Part shown: in pieces, positions 33,962-42,044 of the stretch
Numbering within the stretch: position 1 is the stretch's first letter
Layout of the letters: each line of letters starts with the position of its first letter
Source of the DNA: Christiangramia sediminis
GTDB taxonomy: Bacteria; Bacteroidota; Bacteroidia; Flavobacteriales; Flavobacteriaceae
Assembly (NCBI RefSeq): GCF_020552705.1
Contig: NZ_JAJBZG010000005.1
Location: 372,001-436,000, forward strand
Direction: 5' to 3'
Length of the DNA stretch: 64,000 nucleotides
The notes under the pieces: generated by a model
The model's input: only the letters and a program-made list of their open reading frames with translations
Told to the model about the DNA's origin: nothing
The model's database searches: none
Made by a program: the position numbers and the translations under genes

Positions 33962-34864
33962 ATGAAAGAAAGATTTTACCGATATATCCAGGATTTGCAA
34001 GACAGGATCACTTCCAGACTGGAAGAAGTTGACGGAAAGGCAAAATTTCAGGAAGATATCTGGAAACGTGAAGAAGGTGGTGGTGGTAGAACCAGGGTCA
34101 TTGAAAACGGGGCCGTATTTGAAAAAGGCGGTGTCAATATTTCAGCTGTTTATGGTCCGCTTGCCCCGGCAATGCAGAAATATTTTAAAGTGGGAGATGT
34201 AGATTTTTTTGCCTGTGGTCTTAGTTTGGTGCTACATCCTAAAAATCCCATGGTTCCAACCGTACACGCGAACTGGAGATATTTTGAAATGTATGATAAA
34301 GACGGTACCGTAATAGACCAGTGGTTTGGCGGAGGTCAGGACCTTACCCCCTATTATCTTTTTGAAGAAGATGCCCGTCATTTTCACAAGGTTTCCAAAA
34401 CTGCCTGTACACCGCACGGATTTTCATTATATACAGATTTTAAGCAAAAATGCGATGAATATTTCTGGAACTCCCACCGGGAGGAAGCCAGAGGGATCGG
34501 AGGATTATTCTTTGATTATTTGAAAGGTGACAGCCATATGAAGATCGATGACTGGTATAATTTTGTAACCGACGTTGGAAATTCTTTCCTGCAAGCCTAT
34601 GTCCCTATCGTTAAACGCAGAAAAGAAATGTCATACACTGCAGAAAACAGAAAATGGCAGGAAATAAGAAGAGGCCGTTACGTAGAATTCAATCTTGTTC
34701 ATGATAAAGGAACCCTGTTCGGATTAAAAACCAACGGCAGGATCGAGAGTATCTTGATGAGTTTGCCTCCGCATGTTCAATGGGTCTATGATGATCATCC
34801 CGAAGCCGGAAGTGAAGAAGATAAACTTTTAAAAGTATTAAAAAATCCAAAAAGCTGGGTTTAA
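33962..34864 (+). CDS. hemF: Oxygen-dependent coproporphyrinogen-III oxidase
   Basis: A 300-residue aerobic enzyme converting coproporphyrinogen III to protoporphyrinogen IX. The glycine-rich signature KREEGGGGRTRVI (about 37-50), ANWRYFEM, WFGGGQDLTPYYLFEED and IGGLFFDYL are all present, with YVEFNLVHDKGTLFGL near the C-terminus. The presence of HemF indicates aerobic heme synthesis. The region after its stop holds the S23-family element before hemB. Confidence 0.97.
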   Translation: MKERFYRYIQDLQDRITSRLEEVDGKAKFQEDIWKREEGGGGRTRVIENGAVFEKGGVNISAVYGPLAPAMQKYFKVGDVDFFACGLSLVLHPKNPMVPTVHANWRYFEMYDKDGTVIDQWFGGGQDLTPYYLFEEDARHFHKVSKTACTPHGFSLYTDFKQKCDEYFWNSHREEARGIGGLFFDYLKGDSHMKIDDWYNFVTDVGNSFLQAYVPIVKRRKEMSYTAENRKWQEIRRGRYVEFNLVHDKGTLFGLKTNGRIESILMSLPPHVQWVYDDHPEAGSEEDKLLKVLKNPKSWV

Positions 34865-34870
34865 TCTTAA

Positions 34871-34901
34871 TAGCTATAAGTTTTAAGCGGTAAGCTTTAA
34901 A
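34871..34901 (+). repeat. Left inverted repeat flanking the S23 four-helix-bundle ORF
   Basis: A 31-bp AT-rich segment made of TAAG/AAGC units. Its reverse complement matches 35277-35307 at 24 of 31 positions, with blocks TATAAGT, TTAAG and GTAAGCT in register. Two of the seven mismatches could pair as G-U in RNA. It starts 6 bases after the hemF stop. Confidence 0.6.
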
Positions 34902-34910
34902 AGAATAACT

Positions 34911-35258
34911 ATGGTTGATTATAGAAATTACACTGTTTGGAAAAAAGCTCATGCTTTAGTCTTAGATGTCTATAAAACGACCAGAAATTTTCCATCTGAA
35001 GAAAAATTCAAATTAATTTCACAAATGAATAGAGCAGCTCTTTCCATTCCAACTAATATTGTTAAAGGCTGTGGCAGGGAAACTCAAAAGGAATTTTTGA
35101 GGTTTTTACATATTTCTTCAGGTTCTGCTTTTGAACTGGAATATCTCATTTTAGTTTCCAGCGAACTTCAATTTATTGATTTAGAAAACATCACAGAAAC
35201 TAACGGCTCAAATAGCAGAAATCAAAAAAATGCTGTTTGTTCCAATTCAGAAAATTAA
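34911..35258 (+). pseudogene. Four-helix-bundle protein of the 23S rRNA intervening-sequence (S23) family, frameshifted at the C-terminus
   Basis: The frame encodes 115 residues. Residues 1-96 match the S23/IVS family well: YRNYTVWKKAHALVLDVY, FPSEEKFKLISQMNRAA, SIPTNIVKGCGRET and FLHISSGSAFELEYLI. After Glu96 it degenerates into an Asn/Ser-rich tail. Removing one A from GAAACT at 35196-35201 restores ELTAQIAEIKKMLF and a further helix, stopping at 35269-35271 and giving 119 residues, the usual length. The mutation may be a real decay, a slippage site or a sequencing error. It lies between hemF and hemB on the same strand and is bracketed by inverted repeats. The family function is unknown; pentamer-forming homologues occur in IVS elements of 23S rRNA genes. 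Confidence 0.7.
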
Positions 35259-35276
35259 ATCTACTCACTAATCCAG

Positions 35277-35307
35277 CTTAGAGCTTACAACTTAATACTT
35301 ATAATTA
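35277..35307 (-). repeat. Right inverted repeat flanking the S23 ORF
   Basis: This is the complement partner of 34871-34901 (24 of 31 positions). It ends at the first base of the hemB start codon, so the hemB start would lie at the base of the RNA stem, which could affect hemB translation. Confidence 0.6.
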
Positions 35308-36296
35308 TGTATCCATTACGCAGAAACAGAAGATTAAGAACCAACGAATCTATAAGATCTATGGTTAGAGACACTATCATCTCTCCAAATGATTTTATCG
35401 TGCCCTTATTTATAGTCGAAGGAAAAAATGTCAAGGAAGAGATCGCTTCCATGCCGGGATATTACAGGTATAGTCTGGACCTCATTGAGAAGGAAGTTAA
35501 AGAACTATGGAATATGGGTCTTAAGTCTGTTTTGCTTTTTGTGAAGGTTTCTGATGATCTAAAAGATAATGCCGGAACTGAAGCAATAAATCCGGAAGGT
35601 TTAATGCAACGTGCAGTGAAAACTGTGAAAAATGCCGTACCTCATATGATCGTGATGACCGATGTCGCGCTTGATCCCTATTCTGCCTACGGCCACGACG
35701 GAATTATAGCTGATGGAAAAATTCTCAACGATGATACAACGGCCGTCCTTTCTGGAATGGCACTTTCTCATGCAAAAGCAGGGGCCGACTTTGTTGCCCC
35801 AAGTGATATGATGGATGGCAGAATATTTGAAATTAGAAGTTTACTGGAAGATGAAGGTTTCCATGATACTGGAATTATGAGCTATTCTGCGAAATATGCC
35901 TCTGCATTTTACGGGCCGTTTCGCGATGCTTTAGACTCAGCTCCGGTAGAAGCTCAAAATATTCCTGGAGATAAAAAGACCTATCAGATGGATCCTGCCA
36001 ATCGCGACGAGGCGATCAGGGAAACGCTCATGGATATCGAGGAAGGTGCAGATATAGTGATGGTGAAACCAGGATTGTGTTATTTGGATATCGTTAGAGA
36101 TATTAAAAATGCGGTAAATGTGCCGGTTGCTGTGTATCAGGTAAGTGGTGAATATGCTATGATCAAAGCTGCTTCTGAAAAAGGCTGGCTGGATCATGAT
36201 GCGGTCATGATGGAACAATTAACCGCCATTAAACGTGCCGGAGCCAATATGATCGCTTCCTATTTCGCAAAAGAGGCCGTTAAATTAATTTCCTGA
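35307..36296 (+). CDS. hemB: Porphobilinogen synthase (5-aminolevulinate dehydratase)
   Basis: A 329-residue enzyme condensing two 5-aminolevulinate molecules to porphobilinogen. The Schiff-base lysines are Lys196 (SYSAKYASAFYGP) and Lys254 (VMVKPGLCYL). The metal-site segment DVALDPYSAYGHDG (about 119-132) has Asp in place of the three zinc-binding Cys, the Mg2+/K+-type form. It is the last hem gene of the operon and begins at the edge of the right inverted repeat of the S23 element. Confidence 0.97.
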   Translation: MYPLRRNRRLRTNESIRSMVRDTIISPNDFIVPLFIVEGKNVKEEIASMPGYYRYSLDLIEKEVKELWNMGLKSVLLFVKVSDDLKDNAGTEAINPEGLMQRAVKTVKNAVPHMIVMTDVALDPYSAYGHDGIIADGKILNDDTTAVLSGMALSHAKAGADFVAPSDMMDGRIFEIRSLLEDEGFHDTGIMSYSAKYASAFYGPFRDALDSAPVEAQNIPGDKKTYQMDPANRDEAIRETLMDIEEGADIVMVKPGLCYLDIVRDIKNAVNVPVAVYQVSGEYAMIKAASEKGWLDHDAVMMEQLTAIKRAGANMIASYFAKEAVKLIS

Positions 36297-36300
36297 TTGC

Positions 36301-36326
36301 CTGAAAAATATAACTAAATTTTTCAG
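36301..36326 (+). terminator. Possible weak terminator after hemB
   Basis: CTGAAAAAT pairs with ATTTTTCAG around eight bases. It is AT-rich and has no strong T run after it, so its termination strength is doubtful; it does mark the end of the hem operon. Confidence 0.35.
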
Positions 36327-36346
36327 CTGCGAATTTGTTTTCTCAG

Positions 36347-36354
36347 TACGTTTG
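36347..36354 (+). promoter_or_regulatory. -7 box of the 36359 gene
   Basis: TACGTTTG fits TAnnTTTG. It ends 4 bases before the GTG at 36359, so the transcript would start at or near that codon. Confidence 0.4.
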
Positions 36355-36358
36355 TAAG

Positions 36359-36715
36359 GTGAAAAACAGAAAATCTTTTCTTCTTAATATTTTCCTGCTG
36401 CAGGTTTTATTACTGGCCTCAGCCACCAATGCTTTTGCCTATTCTGAAACCACTTTAGACTTTGATTCCAGAAAAGGGGAATTTTTTAAGGCAGATCAGA
36501 ATAAAAAAGCGATCCATTTTGAGGAAAGTATTTCTGAAGCCTATTTTCAGACTTCTTCTGAAAATGAAAACAATTATTTTCACTCCTATTCCAATCTGGA
36601 AGTTGGATATGACTTTATTGGGAAATATTCTGAAAACCGATTGTCTTCAGAATTTCAACCCAACGGCAGGCATATTCTAAAAACACAGATTTATCCGTTC
36701 CATTCTTTCTGGTAA
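36359..36715 (+). CDS. Hypothetical secreted protein
   Basis: A 118-residue protein if begun at GTG 36359 (reading (M)KNRKSFLLNIFLLQV); the frame is open to TTG 36335, which lies upstream of the promoter box. Residues 1-27 form a clear signal peptide ending ATNAFA. The mature part is acidic and rich in Ser, Asn and aromatic residues, without a recognised domain. The near-leaderless start is unusual. It is a monocistronic unit just after the hem operon. Confidence 0.55.
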   Translation: MKNRKSFLLNIFLLQVLLLASATNAFAYSETTLDFDSRKGEFFKADQNKKAIHFEESISEAYFQTSSENENNYFHSYSNLEVGYDFIGKYSENRLSSEFQPNGRHILKTQIYPFHSFW

Positions 36716-36808
36716 TTAAACAGCAGATTTTCGGCTTTTAAAAGCAAAAAATGATCCCGCGCAACTCTGCGACAGGGGTTCTGTTCAATTTCCTAAATAA
36801 TAAATAAA

Positions 36809-37288
36809 ATGGATAAATCATCATTAATGATAGGCATAGCGCTACTGCTAGTTTTTATGTTACCTATACTCTATGTTCTAATAAAACAAAAATCAAGAGA
36901 AGCAAATTTCAAAAGAGAACTGAATAAATTAGCTTCTGCAAACGGATTAAAACTTGACAGATTTGAAACCATAGGTCACCTGAGTCTTGGCCTGGACACT
37001 TCCAGTAAAAAACTGGTAATCATAGATCCCAAAACAGAAGTAGATCATGAAGTCATAGACCTCAAGAAGGTGAGGCAGGTTTCTCTCGCTAAAAAAACCT
37101 TACGTGAATCTTCTAAAGAAAGAATTATTCACCTGGGTCTGGAAATTGCCGATCAAAACTCTGCCAAGATCACCGAAATCGTCTTTTATGATGAAGATGA
37201 TTATGAGAGTACAGATGCAGACATTCGCCTGCAGGAAGCAAAAAAATGGGATGATTTGCTTCAAAAGAATCTGGCATTTAATTCATAG
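36809..37288 (+). CDS. Hypothetical membrane-anchored protein
   Basis: A 159-residue protein with one N-terminal helix (about residues 7-25: MIGIALLLVFMLPILYVLI). A charged coiled-coil-like segment (about 26-45) and a beta-rich domain follow. The strands KKLVIIDPKTEVDHEVIDL and ERIIHLGLEIADQNSAKITEIVFYDED suggest a small PH-like or OB-like domain. No named family was recognised. It ends at a clear terminator (37305-37334). Confidence 0.6.
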   Translation: MDKSSLMIGIALLLVFMLPILYVLIKQKSREANFKRELNKLASANGLKLDRFETIGHLSLGLDTSSKKLVIIDPKTEVDHEVIDLKKVRQVSLAKKTLRESSKERIIHLGLEIADQNSAKITEIVFYDEDDYESTDADIRLQEAKKWDDLLQKNLAFNS

Positions 37289-37304
37289 TGAATTCAATCA
37301 GAAA

Positions 37305-37334
37305 TAAGCCTTCCTTAAATCAGGAGGGCTTTTT
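37305..37334 (+). terminator. Terminator after the 36809 gene
   Basis: AAGCC-x-TCCT pairs with AGGA-x-GGCTT around TAAATC, followed by TTTTTT; the stem has one mismatch. Confidence 0.7.
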
Positions 37335-37412
37335 AATCTCCTTTTATCATTTCTTTGTAAAAAAATGCTTTCAGAATATATAAATTAGCCAGTCTAACAG
37401 ACAATTAAGTAT

Positions 37413-38537
37413 ATGGGCTTGTTAATCACGTTTGCCGTTTTATCAATTTTCTTTTCTTTTATGTGCTCAATACTGGAGGCTTCGCTGCTTAGTATTACAC
37501 CATCTTTTATAAAGATTAAAAGGAAAGAAGGTAAAGCTTATGCTGATGTACTTGCGCATTTAAAGCAGGATATAGACAAACCCTTGATCGCCATTCTTAC
37601 TATTAATACCATTGCCCATACGGTAGGGGCAATTTTAGTAGGTGTACAGGCAGAAAAAACCTTTGGGGATGGTGGTAATTCTGTGGGAATAGTCTCGGCG
37701 GTTATGACACTTGCTATCCTGGTGCTTTCAGAAATTATCCCGAAAACTATTGGTGCCACGTACTGGCAGTCTCTGGGGAATTTTACAGCAAAATCACTAA
37801 AAATCATGATCTTCCCGTTGAAATATACCGGTATTCTCTGGCTTATGATGCTTACCACGAAACTAATAGGTAAATCTGCTCATGTGAGCAGTATGAGTAA
37901 AGAAGAATTTGCTGCGATTACCGATGCTGCGGAAGAAGACGGGGTTTTTGAGGAAAGTGAAACCACGGTCATTAAGAATTTGCTTGTCTTCAAATCTGTG
38001 GAAGCGAAAGATGTTATGACGCCATTTTCAGTAGCTATGACTGAAGATGAGAGTATGTCTTTACAGGAATTCCATAGAACCCATAAGAGCTTAAAGTTTT
38101 CAAGAATTCCCGTCTACAGGGATAAATCGAACAATGTTTCCGGTTTTATTCTCAAAGATGATGTGCTGGAACATATGATCGAAGAAAGAGGAAAACAACC
38201 TTTAAGCAGCATTAAAAGAGAAATCCTGGTCACTAAAGATAATACTCCAATTCCCGAACTATTCGAGATCTTCGTTCAAAAAAGGGCGCATATTTCCATG
38301 ATCGTTGATGAATATGGAAATGTTACCGGGATTGTAACCATGGAGGATATCATCGAGACCCTTCTGGGGCTTGAAATAATGGACGAGAGCGATAATGTTG
38401 AAGACATGCAGATGCTAGCCAGGAAAAACTGGGAAAGGCGCGCTAAACGCCTTGGACTCATCCAGCGAAAACAAGACCAGGAAACTGAAAACACTCCCGA
38501 AGAGGAAGATAAATCAAATGAAGAAAGCAAGAATTAA
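37413..38537 (+). CDS. CNNM/HlyC-CorC family membrane transporter
   Basis: A 374-residue protein with a DUF21/CNNM transmembrane region (about residues 1-130; motifs TINTIAHTVGA and LSEIIPKTIGATYWQSL) and a pair of CBS domains (about 195-320; VKDVMTPFSVAM-like opening and SMIVDEYGNVTGIVTMEDIIE). The protein probably exports or imports Mg2+ or Co2+ with nucleotide sensing by the CBS pair. The usual C-terminal CorC transporter-associated domain is absent; a charged tail of about 45 residues replaces it. The 3' end overlaps the MGMT start by 20 bases. Confidence 0.88.
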   Translation: MGLLITFAVLSIFFSFMCSILEASLLSITPSFIKIKRKEGKAYADVLAHLKQDIDKPLIAILTINTIAHTVGAILVGVQAEKTFGDGGNSVGIVSAVMTLAILVLSEIIPKTIGATYWQSLGNFTAKSLKIMIFPLKYTGILWLMMLTTKLIGKSAHVSSMSKEEFAAITDAAEEDGVFEESETTVIKNLLVFKSVEAKDVMTPFSVAMTEDESMSLQEFHRTHKSLKFSRIPVYRDKSNNVSGFILKDDVLEHMIEERGKQPLSSIKREILVTKDNTPIPELFEIFVQKRAHISMIVDEYGNVTGIVTMEDIIETLLGLEIMDESDNVEDMQMLARKNWERRAKRLGLIQRKQDQETENTPEEEDKSNEESKN

Positions 38538-38988
38538 AACCCCTTTAGGAATTGCTGAATTATGTGGTGATGAGAATGGACTTTCTTCGGTCAAAGTAAT
38601 GGACGTAGGAGATCTTTCTTCTGAAATCCCCGGTGAATTAAAATTACCTATAGAACAACTTCAGGCTTATTTCATTGGGGACTTAAAAGATTTTGATCTT
38701 AAACTGAATCCACAGGGAACCGACTTTCAGAAAAAAGTCTGGAAAAAGCTTATAGAGATCCCTTATGGGACTACAACTTCCTATCTAAAACTTTCCAGAG
38801 ATCTCGGGAATGAAAAAGCCATAAGAGCTGTGGCTTCTGCCAATGGGAAGAATCCACTCTGGATCATCGTTCCATGCCACCGGGTGATTGGAAGTGATGG
38901 TTCATTAACCGGTTATGCCGGTGGACTGCATCGCAAAAAATGGCTCCTTGATCTTGAAAATCCACCAAATCAGCAGAGTTTGTTCTAA
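38518..38988 (+). CDS. Methylated-DNA--protein-cysteine S-methyltransferase
   Basis: A 156-residue repair protein that transfers O6-methyl groups from guanine to its own cysteine. The start is ATG 38518 (MKKARIKTPLGIAELCG), which lies within the end of the CNNM gene. The DNA-binding wing region is RAVASANGKNPLWI and the acceptor Cys is in IVPCHRVIGSDGSLTGYAGG (about residues 117-136). A short N-domain precedes it. No Ada-type regulatory half is present. Confidence 0.93.
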   Translation: MKKARIKTPLGIAELCGDENGLSSVKVMDVGDLSSEIPGELKLPIEQLQAYFIGDLKDFDLKLNPQGTDFQKKVWKKLIEIPYGTTTSYLKLSRDLGNEKAIRAVASANGKNPLWIIVPCHRVIGSDGSLTGYAGGLHRKKWLLDLENPPNQQSLF

Positions 38989-39006
38989 AAGTGCTATTTT
39001 AAGATT

Positions 39007-40155
39007 ATGAAAAAGTTTTTCAAGTTTTTAGCCTTCATAATTCTTGGCCTCCTAATTATATCCCTCTTCCTGTATGCTTTAGGATATGAGTATATCTTTA
39101 AAGCAGTGAATACCACCTATCTCACTGGTCATAAAACAGCCTTTATAGACGACTATCCTTATTTTGACAACCATGTGATCCATAATTCTGAAAAGATTAA
39201 GGAATGGCCTTTAAAAAAAGACTACAATCAGACTGAAGCTTCCTCTAGCCTGGATAGCCTGAATAAAGAACTGGAAACAGCTGCTTTTCTAATTATTAAA
39301 AATGATAGTATCTGGTTTGAAAAATATTACAACGGCTATGATCAAATGTCTAAGACCAATTCTTTTTCAATGGCCAAGAGTATCGTCACTGCTTTGATGT
39401 ACAAGGCTATCCAGGATGGATATTTGGAAAACACAGATCAAGCCGTTTCAGATTTTTTTCCGGAATTTGACGAGAGATTAACGCTTGGAGATCTTTCCTC
39501 TATGTCTTCAGGGCTAAACTGGAATGAAAATTATTACAATCCGTTTGCGTCTACTGCCCGGGCATATTTTGATGAAAATATCCGGGAACAGGTCATGGAC
39601 CTTAAGGTAGTGGAAGAACCTGGCAAAGAATTCAAATATCTAAGCGGAAATACGCAATTGCTGGGGATGGTTATAGAAAAAGCTACGGGAAAAAGCTTAA
39701 GTGAATATTTAAGTGAAAGCTTCTGGAAACCGTTGGGTATGAATGATTATGCTCTGTGGCAAGTTGATAGCGAGGAATCGGGTATGGAGAAAGCTTATTG
39801 CTGCATATCCAGTAATGCCCGTAATTTTGCAAAACTTGGCAAGCTGTTTATCAATTATGGAGAATGGAACGGAGAACAACTTATAGATTCAGCCTATATC
39901 GCTAAAGCCTCAAAACCCAGGTTTAAAGCCACTCCTCATTACGGATATGGTTTTTGGCTAAGTAATTATAAGGATAAGGAAATTTTTTATATGCGTGGTG
40001 TTTTAGGCCAGTACGTTATAATGATTCCTGAAGACGAGCTGGTAATTGTTAGGCTGGGCAGAAAACTTATTAGAAGTGAGGAAGGCGATAAACATTACCA
40101 GGACTTTTATATGTATATTGATGAGACTTATAAAATGTTAGATCATGCTTCATAA
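39007..40155 (+). CDS. Serine hydrolase, beta-lactamase/class C type
   Basis: A 382-residue protein with an N-terminal membrane helix (about residues 5-24) and a penicillin-binding-type hydrolase domain. The S-x-x-K motif is SMAK (121-124), the Y-x-N-like residue is in FKYLSGNTQLLGMVIEKATG and the third motif appears near HYGYGFWL. Such proteins act as esterases, D-amino-peptidases or beta-lactamase relatives; the substrate is unknown. It overlaps the next gene by 11 bases. Confidence 0.85.
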   Translation: MKKFFKFLAFIILGLLIISLFLYALGYEYIFKAVNTTYLTGHKTAFIDDYPYFDNHVIHNSEKIKEWPLKKDYNQTEASSSLDSLNKELETAAFLIIKNDSIWFEKYYNGYDQMSKTNSFSMAKSIVTALMYKAIQDGYLENTDQAVSDFFPEFDERLTLGDLSSMSSGLNWNENYYNPFASTARAYFDENIREQVMDLKVVEEPGKEFKYLSGNTQLLGMVIEKATGKSLSEYLSESFWKPLGMNDYALWQVDSEESGMEKAYCCISSNARNFAKLGKLFINYGEWNGEQLIDSAYIAKASKPRFKATPHYGYGFWLSNYKDKEIFYMRGVLGQYVIMIPEDELVIVRLGRKLIRSEEGDKHYQDFYMYIDETYKMLDHAS

Positions 40156-40858
40156 ACTCAACCTGGAAAATGTCCTTTTTCTGGATATTGAAACTGTCCC
40201 GGAATTCAGGAATTTCTCTGAACTTGATGAAGAGAAAAAAGTACTGTGGGAAGAAAAATCCAAATATCAACGCAAAGATGATTACACTGCAGAAGAATTC
40301 TACGAAAGGGCAGGAATATGGAGTGAGTTTGGGAAGATCATTTGTATTTCGGTAGGGTTCTTTAGTTTCCGAAATGGGAGCAGAAAATTCAGACTTACCA
40401 GTTTTAAAGGAGAAGAAGAGAAACTGCTCCACGAGTTCACCGCTTTACTGGAAGAATATTTTTTTCAGCCTTATCATTTGTTATGCGCCCATAATGGGAA
40501 GGAATTCGATTTTCCTTATATCGCCAGGAGAATGCTTATCCATAATATGCGGCTACCTTCAAAACTGAATCTCTTCGGAAAAAAACCCTGGGAAGTACCT
40601 CATCTGGATACCCTGGAATTATGGAAATTCGGGGATTATAAACATTATACTTCACTAAAGCTTTTAACCCACGTTTTAGGTATTCCCTCCCCAAAAGAAG
40701 ATATAGATGGTTCCATGGTGCGGGAAGTGTTTTATGAAAAAGGTGAATTAGACCGGATCGTGGAATATTGTGAAAGAGACGTGATTGCCATAGCCCAGGT
40801 GATCTTAAGGCTTCGTCAGGAAAATCTACTCAGTGAATCTGAGATCGTTTCAGTATAA
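40145..40858 (+). CDS. Predicted 3'-5' exonuclease, PolB-like (DNA_pol_B_exo2)
   Basis: A 237-residue RNase H-fold nuclease of the family PF10108. Exo I is VLFLDIETVPE (about residues 10-20), Exo II includes HNGKEFDFPYIARR (about 118-131) and Exo III is EYCERDVIAIAQ (about 202-213). The Asp/Glu metal ligands are all in place. It probably acts in DNA repair or replication fidelity. It overlaps the serine hydrolase by 11 bases. Confidence 0.9.
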   Translation: MLHKLNLENVLFLDIETVPEFRNFSELDEEKKVLWEEKSKYQRKDDYTAEEFYERAGIWSEFGKIICISVGFFSFRNGSRKFRLTSFKGEEEKLLHEFTALLEEYFFQPYHLLCAHNGKEFDFPYIARRMLIHNMRLPSKLNLFGKKPWEVPHLDTLELWKFGDYKHYTSLKLLTHVLGIPSPKEDIDGSMVREVFYEKGELDRIVEYCERDVIAIAQVILRLRQENLLSESEIVSV

Positions 40859-40949
40859 ATTATTCTTAAAATATTGTTATTCAGAAGTGAAGATGTACCT
40901 ATTCCCTCACTAAATGTGTAACTTTAAGTAAACCAATAAATTCTTTTTT

Positions 40950-41309
40950 ATGTATTTATATATTGAAATGTGGAATGTTACCACCAAGTGGATGAAACTG
41001 GATCATGATGATAGAAGAAAGCTCATGGATAACATGCATGGCAGGATCAAGAATATGAAAGCAAGTGGCGTGGAAAACCTTGGTTGGGCTAGAAATGACG
41101 AACACACACCTTATAGAAGCGATTACCGTTATATGACGGTATGGAAAATGCCTTCTGTTGAAGAAGTAAAAGTTCTTGAAAGCAATCTGGAAAAAGTTGG
41201 ATGGTATGAATATTTCTCCCAGGCCAATTCCAGAGGAGAAATTATCTCACAGGATAATGCCATTGACTTCTTAGTGAACATCGAGGAAACTTCGACTTCA
41301 ATGTCTTAG
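40950..41309 (+). CDS. Small protein, possibly DUF6616 family
   Basis: A 119-residue soluble protein with an aromatic-rich, ferredoxin-like pattern: MYLYIEMWNVTTKWMKL at the start, then GVENLGWARNDEHTPYRSDYRYMTVWKMPS (described by parts: WARNDEHTP and YRYMTVWKMP) and GWYEYFSQANSRGE near the end. This arrangement resembles DUF6616, related to the dimeric alpha-beta barrel group; the name is given with reserve. It is a single gene ending at a long bidirectional terminator. Confidence 0.55.
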   Translation: MYLYIEMWNVTTKWMKLDHDDRRKLMDNMHGRIKNMKASGVENLGWARNDEHTPYRSDYRYMTVWKMPSVEEVKVLESNLEKVGWYEYFSQANSRGEIISQDNAIDFLVNIEETSTSMS

Positions 41310-41314
41310 TAAAT

Positions 41315-41346
41315 AAAAAAGCCGGAATTTAAATTCCGGCTTTTTT
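41315..41346. terminator. Bidirectional terminator between the small protein gene and scoB
   Basis: A perfect inverted repeat of 16 bp per arm, AAAAAAGCCGGAATTT and its complement, between convergent genes. Each side supplies its own T run. Confidence 0.9.
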
Positions 41347-41348
41347 AC

Positions 41349-42005
41349 TTAGTTTAATTGCATCTCGGGTATTTCTCCCTCTACAATAAGTTTTCCTTCG
41401 GTTGCAGCCTGTATTTCCTCCACACTCACACCAGGTGCCCGTTCAAGCAACTTAAATCCGTCTTTAGTTACTTCCAGAACCGCAAGATTTGAAACTATTT
41501 TAGTTACACAGCCTACCCCGGTTAAAGGAAGCGAACATCTTTTTAAAAGTTTTGAGTCTCCAGCCTTGTTGGTATGCATCATCGCGACGATGATATTTTC
41601 TGCTGATGCAACAAGATCCATAGCTCCTCCCATACCTTTTACCATTTTTCCAGGGATCTTCCAGTTGGCAATGTCACCATTTTCAGCTACTTCCATGGCT
41701 CCAAGGATGGTAAGATCTACATGCTGACCTCTAATCATTCCAAAACTTAGTGCTGAATCAAAAAAACTTGCTCCTGGCAAGGCCGTTATCGTTTGCTTCC
41801 CGGCGTTTATAAGATCTGCATCTTCTTCCCCTTCAAATGGAAATGGACCCATCCCGAGAATTCCGTTCTCACTTTGAAATTCAACCTGTATATCGTCCCT
41901 CACAAAATTGGCCACCAAAGTTGGAATTCCAATTCCGAGGTTTACATAATATCCATCTTTTACTTCTTTAGCTATTCGTTTAGCTATCCCGTTTTTATCT
42001 AACAT
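41349..42005 (-). CDS. scoB: 3-oxoacid CoA-transferase, subunit B
   Basis: A 218-residue subunit of succinyl-CoA:3-ketoacid CoA-transferase, which moves CoA between succinyl-CoA and acetoacetate in ketone-body/acetoacetate use. The catalytic Glu is in EFQSENGILGMGP (about residues 37-49), and the family motifs GYYVNLGIGIP and GGAMDLVASA are clear. It follows subunit A with a 39-base gap on the minus strand. Confidence 0.94.
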   Translation of the reverse strand: MLDKNGIAKRIAKEVKDGYYVNLGIGIPTLVANFVRDDIQVEFQSENGILGMGPFPFEGEEDADLINAGKQTITALPGASFFDSALSFGMIRGQHVDLTILGAMEVAENGDIANWKIPGKMVKGMGGAMDLVASAENIIVAMMHTNKAGDSKLLKRCSLPLTGVGCVTKIVSNLAVLEVTKDGFKLLERAPGVSVEEIQAATEGKLIVEGEIPEMQLN

Positions 42006-42044
42006 CTTTTAATTTGTTAATTTGAGAATTCGGCAATTTGAAAA

